This document shows, one piece after another, positions 13,221 to 23,424 of a DNA stretch of 64,000 nucleotides. The notes below the pieces were generated by a model. That model ran no database searches. It was not told where the DNA came from and was given only the letters and a program-made list of their open reading frames with translations. Positions within the stretch are counted from its first letter, which is position 1, and each line of letters begins with the position of its first letter. The DNA lies in contig JACEVL010000060.1 of NCBI GenBank assembly GCA_020284085.1, positions 1-64,000 on the forward strand, read 5' to 3'. Both the position numbers and the translations under genes were made by a program. This DNA is from Aporrectodea caliginosa. Its lineage: Eukaryota; Annelida; Clitellata; Crassiclitellata; Lumbricidae.

Positions 13221-13898
13221 GACGAACCTTTTCCCAGTAACTAGTAATCTTCCTGCTCCTCTGCTTCTCATAGGCCTTGCTTGAAATCTAAGCCAAATCG
13301 AGCAAATGTCAACATTCTTACGGATCCCAATATCAGTGCTGCCTTCAACCGAGTTTTTGTACCAGACTAAGGCGCCACATATACTGTTACACCCTGGACG
13401 GGCTCTGGGTCTTGCCTTAGCTCACCGGGTGACTGGAATCGAGTTCGGGGAATAGCGAACATCGACGTCACTGTCAGCAATACTGGATTGAAGAATGATA
13501 CCTGCACTTTTATTGGGAATTCGATTGATCAAGAATTAGACTGGCCGGTTTGCCGCCACCATGTCATGGAACTTATAATTGCTGCTGCTTTCGGCTCCGT
13601 ATTTGGACCAGGGCCCCGCGTTGCTATATTCAAGAGGTTCCACCAAATCTGTTCATACAATTGTTGACCAGGCGACACGTGAAGTAACTTACGGTAACAC
13701 GTTTGAGGCATGTACTTCTGCTCTTTGAGAAGAATGGCGAAATTCTGCATGGTAGAAGGATAGAGGAGTTATTTTTTGTGAGCCCCCATTATTTCGGTTC
13801 TGGGATAAAGCTCATTTGCCCCTCAAAGACCTACGGCTACTTGAAGTGCTGAGTAAAAAACCCAAATATAATGGTGGCAATGGCTGCTTCAACCTCAT
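13221..13898. other. Unassigned spacer
   Basis: No gene or element end can be supported. The minus-strand ORF at 13529-13750 shows no domain. Confidence 0.35.
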
Positions 13899-14135
13899 TT
13901 GGGAGACCATCTCCAGTATGTTTCTGAAATTTTGGTAAGCCTTTCGTTGTTTTACGACGGAATTGGAGAAGGTGTGAAAAAGCTGATGGCGACAAACTTC
14001 CGCCTTCCACAGTGCAGCAATTATTTGAAACGCCTCAACCGTCCTTCTGAACCGCTCAGCTCTCTTGGTCTTGCGTCTTGCCTCATGGAGAGAACTATTG
14101 TCATCTTTGGCGTTCTGCGCTTGATTAGAATAAAG

Positions 14136-15861
14136 CAGAGATGGGTACGATTAGCTAGAACTGCTAATCGATTAGAATTAGAATTAGCTCCTGAAATTTG
14201 CTAATCGATTAGAATTAGAATGAGCAGCAGCTAATCGATTAGCAATTAGAATTAGATTTCGATATCGATAGTTCGATACATTATTTGCTTGAACATGAAT
14301 TTGTCAAATTGTAATCATAGCACAGCAAGTTACTAGAGAAAGTTGTTGTAGCCTATTACAATGCCCCAAGCTTTACCCTATTATAATGCTTAAAGCTGTA
14401 GCCTATTACGTACAATGCCTAAAGCTGTAGCTTATTACAATATCTGAAGCTGCACAACTGCTATGTGTGAGAACAGTCCAAAAGCCAGCAAGCAATACCA
14501 CATCGGTCAATACATGCTGCAATTATTGACATTGCTACTGCATAAGTTCACTATTGCATTTTGCAATTAGCATGTCTTGAATCAGTGCATCACTTAGCCT
14601 ACAGCGCCTAGCGTTTACGATGTAGCCACAAAACTAAATACGCGTTCCATGGCAGCTGAGGTTGCAGGAATACAGTGATGCTGTAGATGAAGAACATGAA
14701 GGCATGCAAATCTTTCAATGTTGCCTGAGCAGAATGGACAGATAACCATGAACAGATCATTGCAGGTTTGAAACAGCCTTCAGATAAATAAGCAAGTAAA
14801 GAATTCTTGAAAACTCAATATTAACCCTTTCCGTACCACGCCATTTTAGTCCTGCGCTACCGGGGATATCGAGGCAAAATTGACGGATTTTCATAGATAG
14901 CCTATAACATATATGACAATATAACTCCTGTTTTGTCTAGAAACATTGAAACGTCGAATACGTATTTTTGTCACTTTCTAGCATGTTTTGTCATGCACAT
15001 CTGTATAATTATTTATAAGTACACCTTTTTGGACTATTTTTTTTTATTGTTATCGATACTATTGAGAACTTTCGAATGAAATTATCAACACTATATTGCA
15101 TAAATACAAAGTAAGATCAGTCAAATTCGCCAGATAATCAATGGTATCGGATGTAAAAAATACACTAGGTCAGTAATTATAGGCAGGCCAGTCAACAGTA
15201 CTCCACTTGCGTATGGTATGCTCAGAAGATCAGTCGGCAAGGTGGCTTACTTTCATCACTATCCGAATCACTATTTGCATCACCTATATCGCTACTTTCA
15301 TGTAGAAGGCTCTTCATCACTGTCGAAGACTCTAGGAAAACTTTTACAACTTTGTCTTTGCTAAATTTTTTACACGGCATCGTCCCTCAATACTGTACAA
15401 TCGACCATGAGTATGCAATTACCACGACCCGCTTGGTCAGCATAGAATATGTAAAAAATAATTGTTCATTATCATTTCTTCATTCAGTAGCTGTCAGCAC
15501 ACAAGCAGTAAGTACGCCCTATCAAGTAAAGGCAGCACAGCGCGATGTGCATCATGCAGGCGTCAACGTACGCCGTACGTCATAAGGTAGCGCGGCCGTC
15601 TTAACCATGACGTACGGCGTACGTCATAAGGGACAGAAAGGGTTAATAAACTCATTCTTAATGAATGCGTTCTCAGCTTAATTTTCACCCATCTAATCGA
15701 TCAGCTAATCGATTTTCGATTAGAATTAGCTGGAAAATTGCTAATCGATTAGAATTAGAATTAGCATCAGATGACAGCTAATCGATTAGAATTAGAATTA
15801 GCTGTTTGTCTAATCAATTAGCTAATTGATTAGCATCTAATCGATTAGTTACCCATCTCTG
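14136..15861. mobile_element. hAT-type element with CTAATCGATTAG sub-repeats
   Basis: The ends are CAGAGATGGGTA and its inverse TACCCATCTCTG, flanked by the 8-bp duplication GAATAAAG (14128-14135 and 15862-15869), which is diagnostic for hAT transposition. Both subterminal zones are packed with CTAATCGATTAGAATTAG units (14155-14265 and 15690-15850). A separate tandem repeat of about 27 bp (AAAGCTGTAGCCTATTAC) lies at 14340-14455. There is no transposase. A piggyBac-like MITE sits inside. Confidence 0.88.
14821..15646. mobile_element. piggyBac-like MITE (PB-2) nested in the hAT element
   Basis: Ends are TTAACCCTTTCCGTACC and, reverse-complemented, TTAACCCTTTCTGTCCC, with TTAA at 14821-14824 and 15643-15646. 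The right subterminal zone carries GACGTACGGCGTACGTC-type near-palindromes twice (about 15567-15585 and 15609-15627). There is no transposase. It splits the hAT element and is therefore younger. Confidence 0.82.
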
Positions 15862-16149
15862 GAATAAAGAAGGCCCAAGGCTTTCGTGCAAAGTATCCTA
15901 ATGCATGGTGCGACGATCCATCCTACAAGGATCTCTGGACAGCAGATATGGTAAATGGTAATGACTGTTGTGAACGACTTCGATGAGAGTCATGAGACAG
16001 CCATTGTTTTGACACAAGCAGTACAAAATCGCTTACCAGGAATGATGAGCAGAAGCAGTCTTCGGCTAGTGAAATGCCAGAGAACGACTTACCCGTCCTG
16101 TTCCAGAAGTCACACTGATGATGATGACAGAGGAGTGCTATTCAACAAA

Positions 16150-16330
16150 AGTAAGAAAAGTTCTTGGTGAACGAGCTTTTCGGTTGCGGGACCTACGTTT
16201 TGAACTCTCTCCTTTATCTGTGTTCTCTGCTCAGTCGCTTGTCATTTCGTTCTCAACTTAAAAATTACCTTTTCAAACTGCATATCCACCATAGGCTGCC
16301 TCTCCGTCTTACAGTCTGATCTGGATGTTG
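16150..16330 (+). pseudogene. LINE extreme C-terminal scrap
   Basis: FRSQLKNYLFKLH (about 16251-16289), preceded by a degraded G-x-x-x-W-N-S-L-like segment, matches the final LxxFRxxLKTYLF block of many LINE ORF2 proteins. Little else is preserved. Confidence 0.5.
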
Positions 16331-16617
16331 ACCTGATTGCTGCTTGGTTTTGGTGTTCCACAGGTTGATGTCTTGTGCATTATACACCGGTGCGATCAAA
16401 GATACTAATTACAATTTTAACTTTACAAATGCTTGAAGTCATACGAAAATTTAGATCACTGTCAAGTATACTCATACAATTTGCGAGTGTCCCTAGGCAA
16501 TAACAGTAGCCATTATATTCATACTTCAACGGGTCACTCTCCCACCTAGAGAATAATACCAAAGTGACGCTCATTTCAATAGACTTTTAACAGGAGTTCG
16601 AAACTGTCCGATATAGT

Positions 16618-17340
16618 AAATAAGTAAGTAAGTAAGTATATCCTTTATTGAAAAACCAAATACTAACCGCATTTTGGTGTACAAAGATCATCAAATATAA
16701 AAATAAGTATAAAAGCATCCGTTGACAAATGTTTTACGAGATACAGAGTTTGCCTTAGGTATATAATTATTCTATTGTGGGTTCTGGGGCGTAGCGAGTA
16801 TGAAACAGTTTTCACGGGAGGCAGTAGTTGATGTAATACATGTGCAGAGTTGCTGATGATGGTAGAAAAGAGGTTAGAGTCTGCTTTTGTGCAAAGTTGC
16901 TCGAAACTTTGGTAGGATTCCGGTAGATAACGAGACCGGACCAGTCGCCGTATAGTTGCCTGAAGACGAGAGCGTCCCTCTACCCCCACAAAGCCCCACC
17001 ACGCCGGGGCCGCATAGAGCATCCGCGACACTGTGGTAGCATTTGTTACATCACACAGAGATTGGCCCTTTAACCCATGTGCTGTTAGAACGCGGAGGGC
17101 ATACATTGACTGCCAAGCCTTAATGACAATGTTGTTAACATGCGTGTCGAAGTTGAATTGTTCTTCATGTGCTTTACCCTGGCGAGGCCCGGTGTCACTT
17201 TTGGAAGATCAACACCCAACCCTCTCATTGGTCGCCGAACTATCATCTTTTGGATCTTAGAATGATTCAGTTTTAAATTGCAAGAATCAGCCCACGTGGT
17301 GACATGATCGATTTCGGACGTTATTCCATCCTCGTTGACC
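16618..17340 (-). pseudogene. LINE fragment with 3' tail, minus strand
   Basis: Read on the minus strand, the post-YADD block HVTTWADSCNLKLNHSKIQ is followed by MLYAAPAWWGFVG and a C-terminus with HVLHQLLPPVKTVSYSLRPR. The 3' end has an AATAAA-containing stretch and a (TTAC)n tail at 16618-16645. Frameshifts occur near 17090 and 17230. The 5' side is cut by the piggyBac element PB-3 at about 17341. Confidence 0.82.
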
Positions 17341-18573
17341 GTTATAGGGTCACCGGGTGGTAAAAAATACCCCATCTCGGTTTTTCACGGAAATTTTAAT
17401 CCCTGAAAATAGTTGAAGAAATCGCTTCTATGACTTTTCCTAAACATGTTTCATCCACAGAATGAATCCAGTTTCATTAGTTATTCATGCACCCAAATCA
17501 GCTATAAAGTACGAAAATGCACCACGTCGTAGCTATATATTTTACTCAGGAATTTATAAACACTTTACACATGAGTGTCTTGCTGTTACAATGTCTCCTT
17601 ATGAGTATCTGAACATTATAATTTATATAGAAATCGTTTTGGTTTCATCAAATTAGGATGAATAAATGAAGTTCTGCTAAATTATGACATTATAAACTCA
17701 ATGATATTACAATGTACACTCGCTCTCCTCTTCCGATGAACTGCAGCATTTACTGAACAGTCATTCTGCATCTGCAGAGAGGGAAAGTGGGAAGGATAAG
17801 CAGGAATATGCAAGTGTTTTGACTGCATGCTTTCCGCACACGAAACTGTTGCACTTAGTGCATTTGTGTTCACATTTCTTGTCGTCTCTACGTGGACACG
17901 AGTGGCATCGACCACGTTTCTTCGCTGGATTTGTTGCGCATCGACTAGGTGCCGGTTGTACACCGATCGCCAACATGGCTTTTGCTACAGATGGTTGGTG
18001 TGAAATTGATGGATCGGAGGCACGCTGTGTAATCAATGGCTCCAAGTAATTGTCTTGCCCCTAGACAACAATGAGTCACTGGACGGTACAATTGACTCGC
18101 TCTCCTCTTCCGATGAACTGCAGCTAGCTGTGTCCGGCTCTGAACGTTGATACTCAACAACGTCTTCTGTTTCTGATTCCACACCAAATTCATCTTCAGA
18201 GCTCATTTCTTCTTCTTGGTCATAACTCTCATTTATCCACTGCTGTATTTGAGCACTCGCCTGCGCTGCCGCAATTCTTCGTGACGACCGTGTGGACATT
18301 TCATACATAAATATTAGACAAATAACTCTTGTAATAGTTTAAAACTGTTTCTAAAATTTCTGCATACATTACTACATAGTAAACAATGACGTCAGCAATA
18401 GCTTGTGCTCCATAGATAAAAAAATGTCAGTACCTTCTATAAATAACTTTTTTTAGTTTTATACATGAAAATCGGAGTTTATCACAGGAATCATGCGAAT
18501 CAAAGTTGGGGTATTTTTTTACCCCCCGGTGACAAAAATCGGTTGAGAAATATCGTGACCCTATAAGGGTTAA
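17341..18573 (-). mobile_element. Internally deleted piggyBac transposon (PB-3)
   Basis: The right end reads GTGACCCTATAAGGGTTAA with TTAA at 18570-18573. The left end (GTTATAGGGTCAC at 17341) is the inverse with a small deletion that removed AACCC. The motif GGTAAAAAATACCCC and its inverse lie at both ends. Inside are the N-terminal and C-terminal coding parts of a piggyBac transposase on the minus strand, with the catalytic middle missing. Confidence 0.8.
17761..18308 (-). pseudogene. piggyBac transposase, N- and C-terminal parts only
   Basis: The N-terminal part (18308 down to about 18050) is rich in Glu, Ser and Asp (WINESYDQEEEMSSEDEFG), as in PGBD transposases. It runs directly into a C-terminal part (18045 down to 17761) with a Cys-rich zinc-binding pattern: CHSCPRRDDKKCEHKCTKC then FVCGKHA. 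This is the RING-like domain that ends many piggyBac transposases. The DDD catalytic core of 300 or more residues is absent, and there is a frame change at the joint. A 28-bp direct repeat (17719-17746 and 18096-18123) marks a duplication next to the deletion. Confidence 0.78.
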
Positions 18574-18576
18574 CAA

Positions 18577-19232
18577 GGTAGCTCAGCTCGAACTGCCAGT
18601 TGCCATATGCAACTGGCAGGTGTACTTCCTACAGGACACGAGGCATACAGCCAGATTCAATGGGCGATTATCTGACATAGTAACCATCACTTACAGTGTA
18701 ATCCAAGGATCTGATCACAGGAGTCGCGATGAGAGACACTGTACGAAAAGAACTAGAAGGACTGAAGGAGTGAGGATATTGGCGGTACGGAACAACTTGC
18801 GTCTAAATACCAGCAAATCCCGAGAGATGCTCATATAGCCCGCAGAGGAAAGTGGAGAGTTGCGCCACCGCCGCACTCAACATAGTCAGAGCTATCTCAA
18901 TGAACATCCTTGGGATCACAACTAGAGACGAGCTCCGCTTAACTAACCACAGCAAGGGTGTCCTTAGCCGCCTGCTCTGGTTCAATCCACGCCCTCCGAG
19001 CCTGCCAGCAGAAACATCATTGCAGGAGGTGGCAAGGGTGACAACTATCATGGCCCTCCTCTTGTACAGAGCGCCAGCCCGATGGGTATATGCACGGGCT
19101 GACGATCGATCCAGAATCGAACGAAAACTTCCAGCGAAAAATGCAGTGAATGGAATAGCTCTCGCCGACAGCCAAAAGCGTTGCAAAGACAATCGAAGAC
19201 GCTTAGAAGACGCTGCCCTTACCGGCAGTTAG
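18577..19232 (+). pseudogene. LINE RT fragment, plus strand
   Basis: Readable blocks are YFLQDTRHTARFNGRLSDI (about 18622-18678) and IQGS near 18700, just before the RT active-site region. VRNNLRLNTSKSREM (about 18786-18830) and the thumb-like block around 19060-19130 follow. Stops and shifts separate them. It lies opposite in strand to the LINE piece on the other side of PB-3, so the two are separate copies or the product of an inversion. Confidence 0.65.
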
Positions 19233-19553
19233 GCTATATGGAATGAGTTCATGTGCTGCGTAGTCTATTCCCGGGGATTGTACAAAGCCACTACAATATC
19301 CGACCGAGGCAACATAACTGCTTCCACCAGAAATGAGATGAACTTACCGATACTTCTTTATAATAATATAGGCCTACTATAAAGTGAAAGTAAGTCAAAT
19401 TATTTCTAAAATAATACTATGATGGAGCACTGGGCAAAAACGGGGTTTTAACACTTGGTTGCACTGCCTTTTCGGGAACAAACAACCCATACGAAACTCA
19501 ATCGAAAGATAGAATGGTTATGCTTATATCGTATTTGTCATGAATGTTATCAG

Positions 19554-19865
19554 GCGATGTTGTACGTGGGCAAGCTGCTGGTCCGAATGCAGTCACTTTG
19601 ATCAACGGTCAGACGACGCTGGACTGTCTTACAAACACGCTCACAGCTTCTTCGTGGACACGTACAACGGATGGAACCAGCAGCCCGTTACAGATAGCAT
19701 CTGGTTGCATTGTCACTGCAAGCAATGCAGCGTACTACAGAACAGAACAACCAGGAGGCAATGTATGCAGACTGATTATTGGAAATACGACGATGCAACA
19801 GGCTGGAGTCTATAATTGCTATGACGGCGTATCAATCTCGTACCGGAGTTTAGTCACAATCATTG
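19554..19865 (+). CDS. Ig receptor exon 1: V-like immunoglobulin domain
   Basis: The exon lies between ATCAG and a GTGAGT donor at 19866, phase 1 at both ends, about 104 residues. The B-strand Cys (TTLDC) and F-strand Cys (AGVYNC) are 64 residues apart, which is V-set-like spacing, with a C-strand Trp in SSW. A second Cys pair (SGCIV and NVCRL) could form an extra disulfide. The N-terminal DVVRGQAAG stretch does not look like a signal peptide, so a separate leader exon is expected upstream. The acceptor has a poor pyrimidine tract and is the weakest of the gene model. Confidence 0.78.
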
Positions 19866-20341
19866 GTGAGTGACAACATTACATGTTACTTTCCAAGATG
19901 AACTTGCACGTAACTTTGAAATGGTTGAGCCACCGAATATGTATTCTACATTGTATTGAGTTACCTTGTATTGTATTGCCTTTTTGGATCTGAACTAACC
20001 ATGGCCAACTACAATGAACTGGAACAGAAAATTTACGTTTAATAAAGCTTGCTACATACTGCTCCAAACCTGACCTTGCTTGAGAGAAATCGTCACAAAG
20101 TCGGGTTTGATGCAGCTTTGGGCTGGGCTGGAATTGATGAAAAATTAGGTGAAACAGCACAGTAAAATCGTCATTTATAAAACTGGGTCTCTTTGTTCGT
20201 ATACGTTTAGAGAAATCGGGAGTTAAAATTTGACAACGTTATGTCCCGAGGTTAGTAAGGGTATTGAATGGTTTGAGTAGTGAAAATTGTAACGCATCTG
20301 TATGCTGCTGTGACTGCAATCATAAATATCCATATAACATA
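19866..20341 (+). other. Intron 1, 5' part
   Basis: Intronic, with no element or exon seen. The rest of this 8.4-kb intron is filled by the elements listed next. Confidence 0.5.
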
Positions 20342-21883
20342 CGCTGTGTCCGGGGAAAAGGGGACACCTTACGGTAATATGAAAATAAACTAGTAAATAT
20401 TAACCCTAGAGCTACCAAGCTTTTTTTGTAACACTGGCTACCAAGGGGGGGTGGTTACCACCTCCCCTGGATTTCGTGTTTGGTTTTACATATCATAACT
20501 TGTAATATAGCAATGGATTCAGCATTCATTTCTGCACAGAATGGTATATTTTAGTTGTACATTATGTGAATGCACCTCGAAATTACATCACTTTTAACAA
20601 CGGAACCCATTAATTAGCAATATTATATATTATTGCGTATAATTTGTACTTTTTCGATAAACAAATATAAGATTATGTGTGTTTTGAAACTAATCTATGT
20701 ATAAAAGATACACACAATCATCCCTACACATGTTTATATAGTATAAATGTACATCCATACATATATATCCATACATATATATCGGTTTACGTTGTAATGC
20801 TGTATTCAGCCATTTTCACACAGATTACGCGTATTATTATTTATTTTGATCACTTCCGGTATTCAAAAGACAAAGATGGTGGTATGCAAATGAAGCCCTA
20901 CATTCCCTCTAAAGAATGGTATCTTTGTTTCTCTTCCAGGAAGACAAATGAATACGCTACAGACAAAAACTAAGGGGAGTGCTTCCATTCAGCCATCTTT
21001 CACGCATATTACGCGTATTATTATTTATTTTGAGCACTTCCTGGTTGTCTCAGGTCAACTCAGTGACCATAGAAATGTAGTTCCACATTCCCTCTATAGA
21101 ATGGTATAATTTGTGTCTCTTAATATTAAATGACGGATAAGATATAGTCGAAAATCTAGGGGGGTGGTATCCACCCCCTGGTGCCTCGGGTATATTGGGT
21201 ATAACTTTTGAACGGTGTGAGATATCATCTCACATTTTACCTCAAAAGGTGTGTAAATGAACCCCTACAGCTACCTAAAAGTCAAATTTTTATTCCATAC
21301 GGAAAAGTTTCAGATGAAAAAAAGGGGTGGCAACCACCCCCTCGGTAGCCCGAGGGTTAATCGATTTTTAAAATTTCAAAACCATTTTAATCCTGACATA
21401 ATTGTCTAATAGGGGTTAAAGTATAAAAGTTCCTGTCATCCAATAATGATGTAATACTGACGTCATTTGCATCAAAATTCAAGTTCTTACGGATGGCTAA
21501 AAAAGTCATCTAAAAATTCAACATTATTTTAAAAGCGTTTTTATCAATTATAAATTTGGTTTAATTTATTTTTGAATTTGTATAATATTAGACCGCAAGG
21601 TGTGTTCACAAGTGTCCGTATTTGACCTCAACACAAGTTTCAGGTCGCGCTCGTCATTGGCCACTGGCATCATCGATAACTGGCTGATCAAATTCCTTCC
21701 AGGCATTAACGATTCACCCACGTCAATATAACGTCATTATTGGATGAAAGGAACTTTTATATTTTAACCAGTATTAGCTAATAATGTCAGGATTAAAACG
21801 GTTTTGGAATTTTAAAAGTCGATTCATATTTACTAGTTATTTTCATATTACCAATAAAGGGTCCCCTTTTCGCGGACACAGTG
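20342..21883. mobile_element. Foldback / TA-target MITE with arms of about 180 bp
   Basis: The ends CGCTGTGTCCGGGGAAAAGG and, reverse-complemented from the right, CACTGTGTCCGCGAAAAGGG are flanked by TA on both sides (20340-20341 and 21884-21885), as in Tc1/mariner-type insertions. The inverted similarity extends inward for roughly 180 bp. It passes through TAATATGAAAATAA, TTTTAATCCTGACAT and AAAAGTTCCTGTCATCCAAT. Without the nested TTAA-1 element it would be about 0.58 kb. No coding sequence. Confidence 0.85.
20400..21360 (+). mobile_element. piggyBac-type MITE TTAA-1, copy c, inside the foldback arm
   Basis: The complete 0.96-kb copy has TTAACCCTAGAGCTACC at the left and GGTAGCCCGAGGGTTAA at the right. 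TTAA is at 20400-20403 and 21357-21360. The palindromic block GGGGTGGTTACCACC lies near each end. The middle has an imperfect internal duplication (about 20800-20970 and 20985-21130) containing ACGCGTATTATTATTTATTTTG. No transposase. Confidence 0.9.
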
Positions 21884-21885
21884 TA

Positions 21886-22439
21886 GTTATTACAAGTTGT
21901 CTTGAAGATTCACCAGCTGGTTTAGATAAACATACTTTTTAGTGCAATATTTACAGGAAATATTAAGGGAACACGGTCAGCCTCACGTATCGACCAAACC
22001 ATCAAACTTCTCATGGAAAAATATGTAGACAAAATGTTAATGGTTTAACACTAACAAATAGTCATCCTCAAACGGATTGGGAGACTGGCTAAACAAAAGG
22101 CCTCGCAAGTCCAAACACAAAAGTCCATTCTTACCTTAATTCAAATGCTATAGCTTTAAAATAGGATTAACATTTACCGCCGAATGTGTAGGCCCATATG
22201 GCGTAAGACGCGACTTACACATATCACTGCAACCGGTTCTATAATACACGCCGGATAAAACAATAAAATATCTTGATTTTCAATGTTTTTGTAGTAGCTT
22301 TCGTTTATTAAAATACTAAGTTGACATACCGCAACTTGTTTACATGGATAATATAAAACATGGATAACGAAAGTAATGACATTAAAAACTATAAGTTTAT
22401 GCCTATAGTTAGATTGAGAGTTAAATCTTAACATCCCGA
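21886..22439. other. Intron 1 spacer
   Basis: AT-rich intronic sequence without supported features. Confidence 0.4.
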
Positions 22440-22956
22440 ATGGTCCGATATAGAACCCTAGAGATGAAAATAATTGTAGTCATCTTTTTTGGGCAGTTCA
22501 TATTCATGAGTCCTAGGGCGCAGAGCATAATTATGGCCTACGTACGGTCGGAGGAAAGAGGCCTCTGAGCACATGTTGTGAGTTCCGGCTGACCAATTGC
22601 AGGAGTCTAACGTCTGCATATTCCATCATTCGGTCTAAATCCTGGTGTTGAGAAGGGAGGTAGCCCAGTCGTTTGGCCCTTTGCAGAAAACGTTGGAGTT
22701 TTTGTCGGTCGCTTGCGGTGGTGAATCCCCACCAAGCAGGGGAGGCATAGTGAAGGCGAGAGATGGTAATTGCACGTGCGACTTCATGGAGCGCTGTCGG
22801 AGGAAGACCGTGTGCCCTGAGGACTGTGAGAGCGTGGAGAGAAGCAGAGCATGCACTTAGAATCCTGTTCACATGGCAAGAAGCACTGAGATCGTTTGCA
22901 ATAGTCACTCCGAGCATGAGCATTGATGTTAATCTCACGATTCCTAAGGTAGGTGG

Positions 22957-23424
22957 TAGTGGCGTAGCAAGGTTTATGGGAGCCCTTGTGCAGAGCTTCG
23001 GTGGTGGGCCCTTCCCCCTTGAACCCTCCGATTTCAAACAAAATAAGCTGTGCAAAAGGCGCTGTAGCAAACAACATGAATAAGGTCAGATAATCAAATT
23101 GGACAAGTCAAGTCTACGACATTTAAGGTGACATATAAGGTTCCCCGTGCACGGACCGTTCTAGTCCGAGATTTGTAGATCTATGAAATAAGCCACCTTC
23201 GGGATGCGAACCGCAATCCGCAAGCTTTCTTGTACAGAGGAGCATGAGACGCAACCTATGCTCTTACCGATGTAGCTAACTGGGCTTGGTTAAGTTGATT
23301 TTATTACATTCTGAAAGGAAAGCCCCTCTTACGGTCTGGTGACTCTGATCTGACCGCCGGGGGCCCTTGTGCGTCTGGGGCCCTTGTGCTTTGCACAACC
23401 TGCAAAACCCATTGCTACGCCGCT
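22957..23424. mobile_element. hAT-like MITE inserted in the LINE
   Basis: Inverted ends TAGTGGCGTAGCAA and TTGCTACGCCGCT are flanked by the direct repeat GGTAGGTGG (22948-22956 and 23425-23433). Eight or nine bases duplicated next to a (C)AGTGGCGTAGC start fits hAT transposition. Removing it rejoins the LINE. It carries a tRNA-like segment. Confidence 0.78.
23193..23288 (-). repeat. tRNA-like sequence (pseudo-tRNA or SINE head)
   Basis: On the minus strand it starts AAGCCCAGTTAGCTACATCG, an A-box-like and D-arm-like segment. It continues GGTAAGAGCA and ends GCGGTTCGCATCCCGAAGG, which is B-box-like. The first and last bases (AAGCC and GGCTT) can pair as part of an acceptor stem. The length near 96 nt and poor anticodon stem argue against a working tRNA. 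Confidence 0.5.

Larger units (their letters stand above)
13899..15955 (+). pseudogene. Orphan coding-like frame interrupted by a hAT element
   Basis: A frame running into 14127 (ending RLIRIK) resumes in register after the hAT element and its 8-bp target duplication, at 15870 (KAQGFRAKYPNAWCDDPSYK), and stops near 15980. The reading frame across the junction, with conserved-looking aromatic and Cys residues, suggests an older coding sequence, perhaps another transposon. I do not recognise the family. There are no catalytic motifs I can name. Confidence 0.4.

Noticed and set aside
23193..23288. Functional tRNA gene on the minus strand
   Set aside because: A and B boxes are only approximate, the length is too great, and it sits inside a MITE. 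Treated as a tRNA-like repeat.
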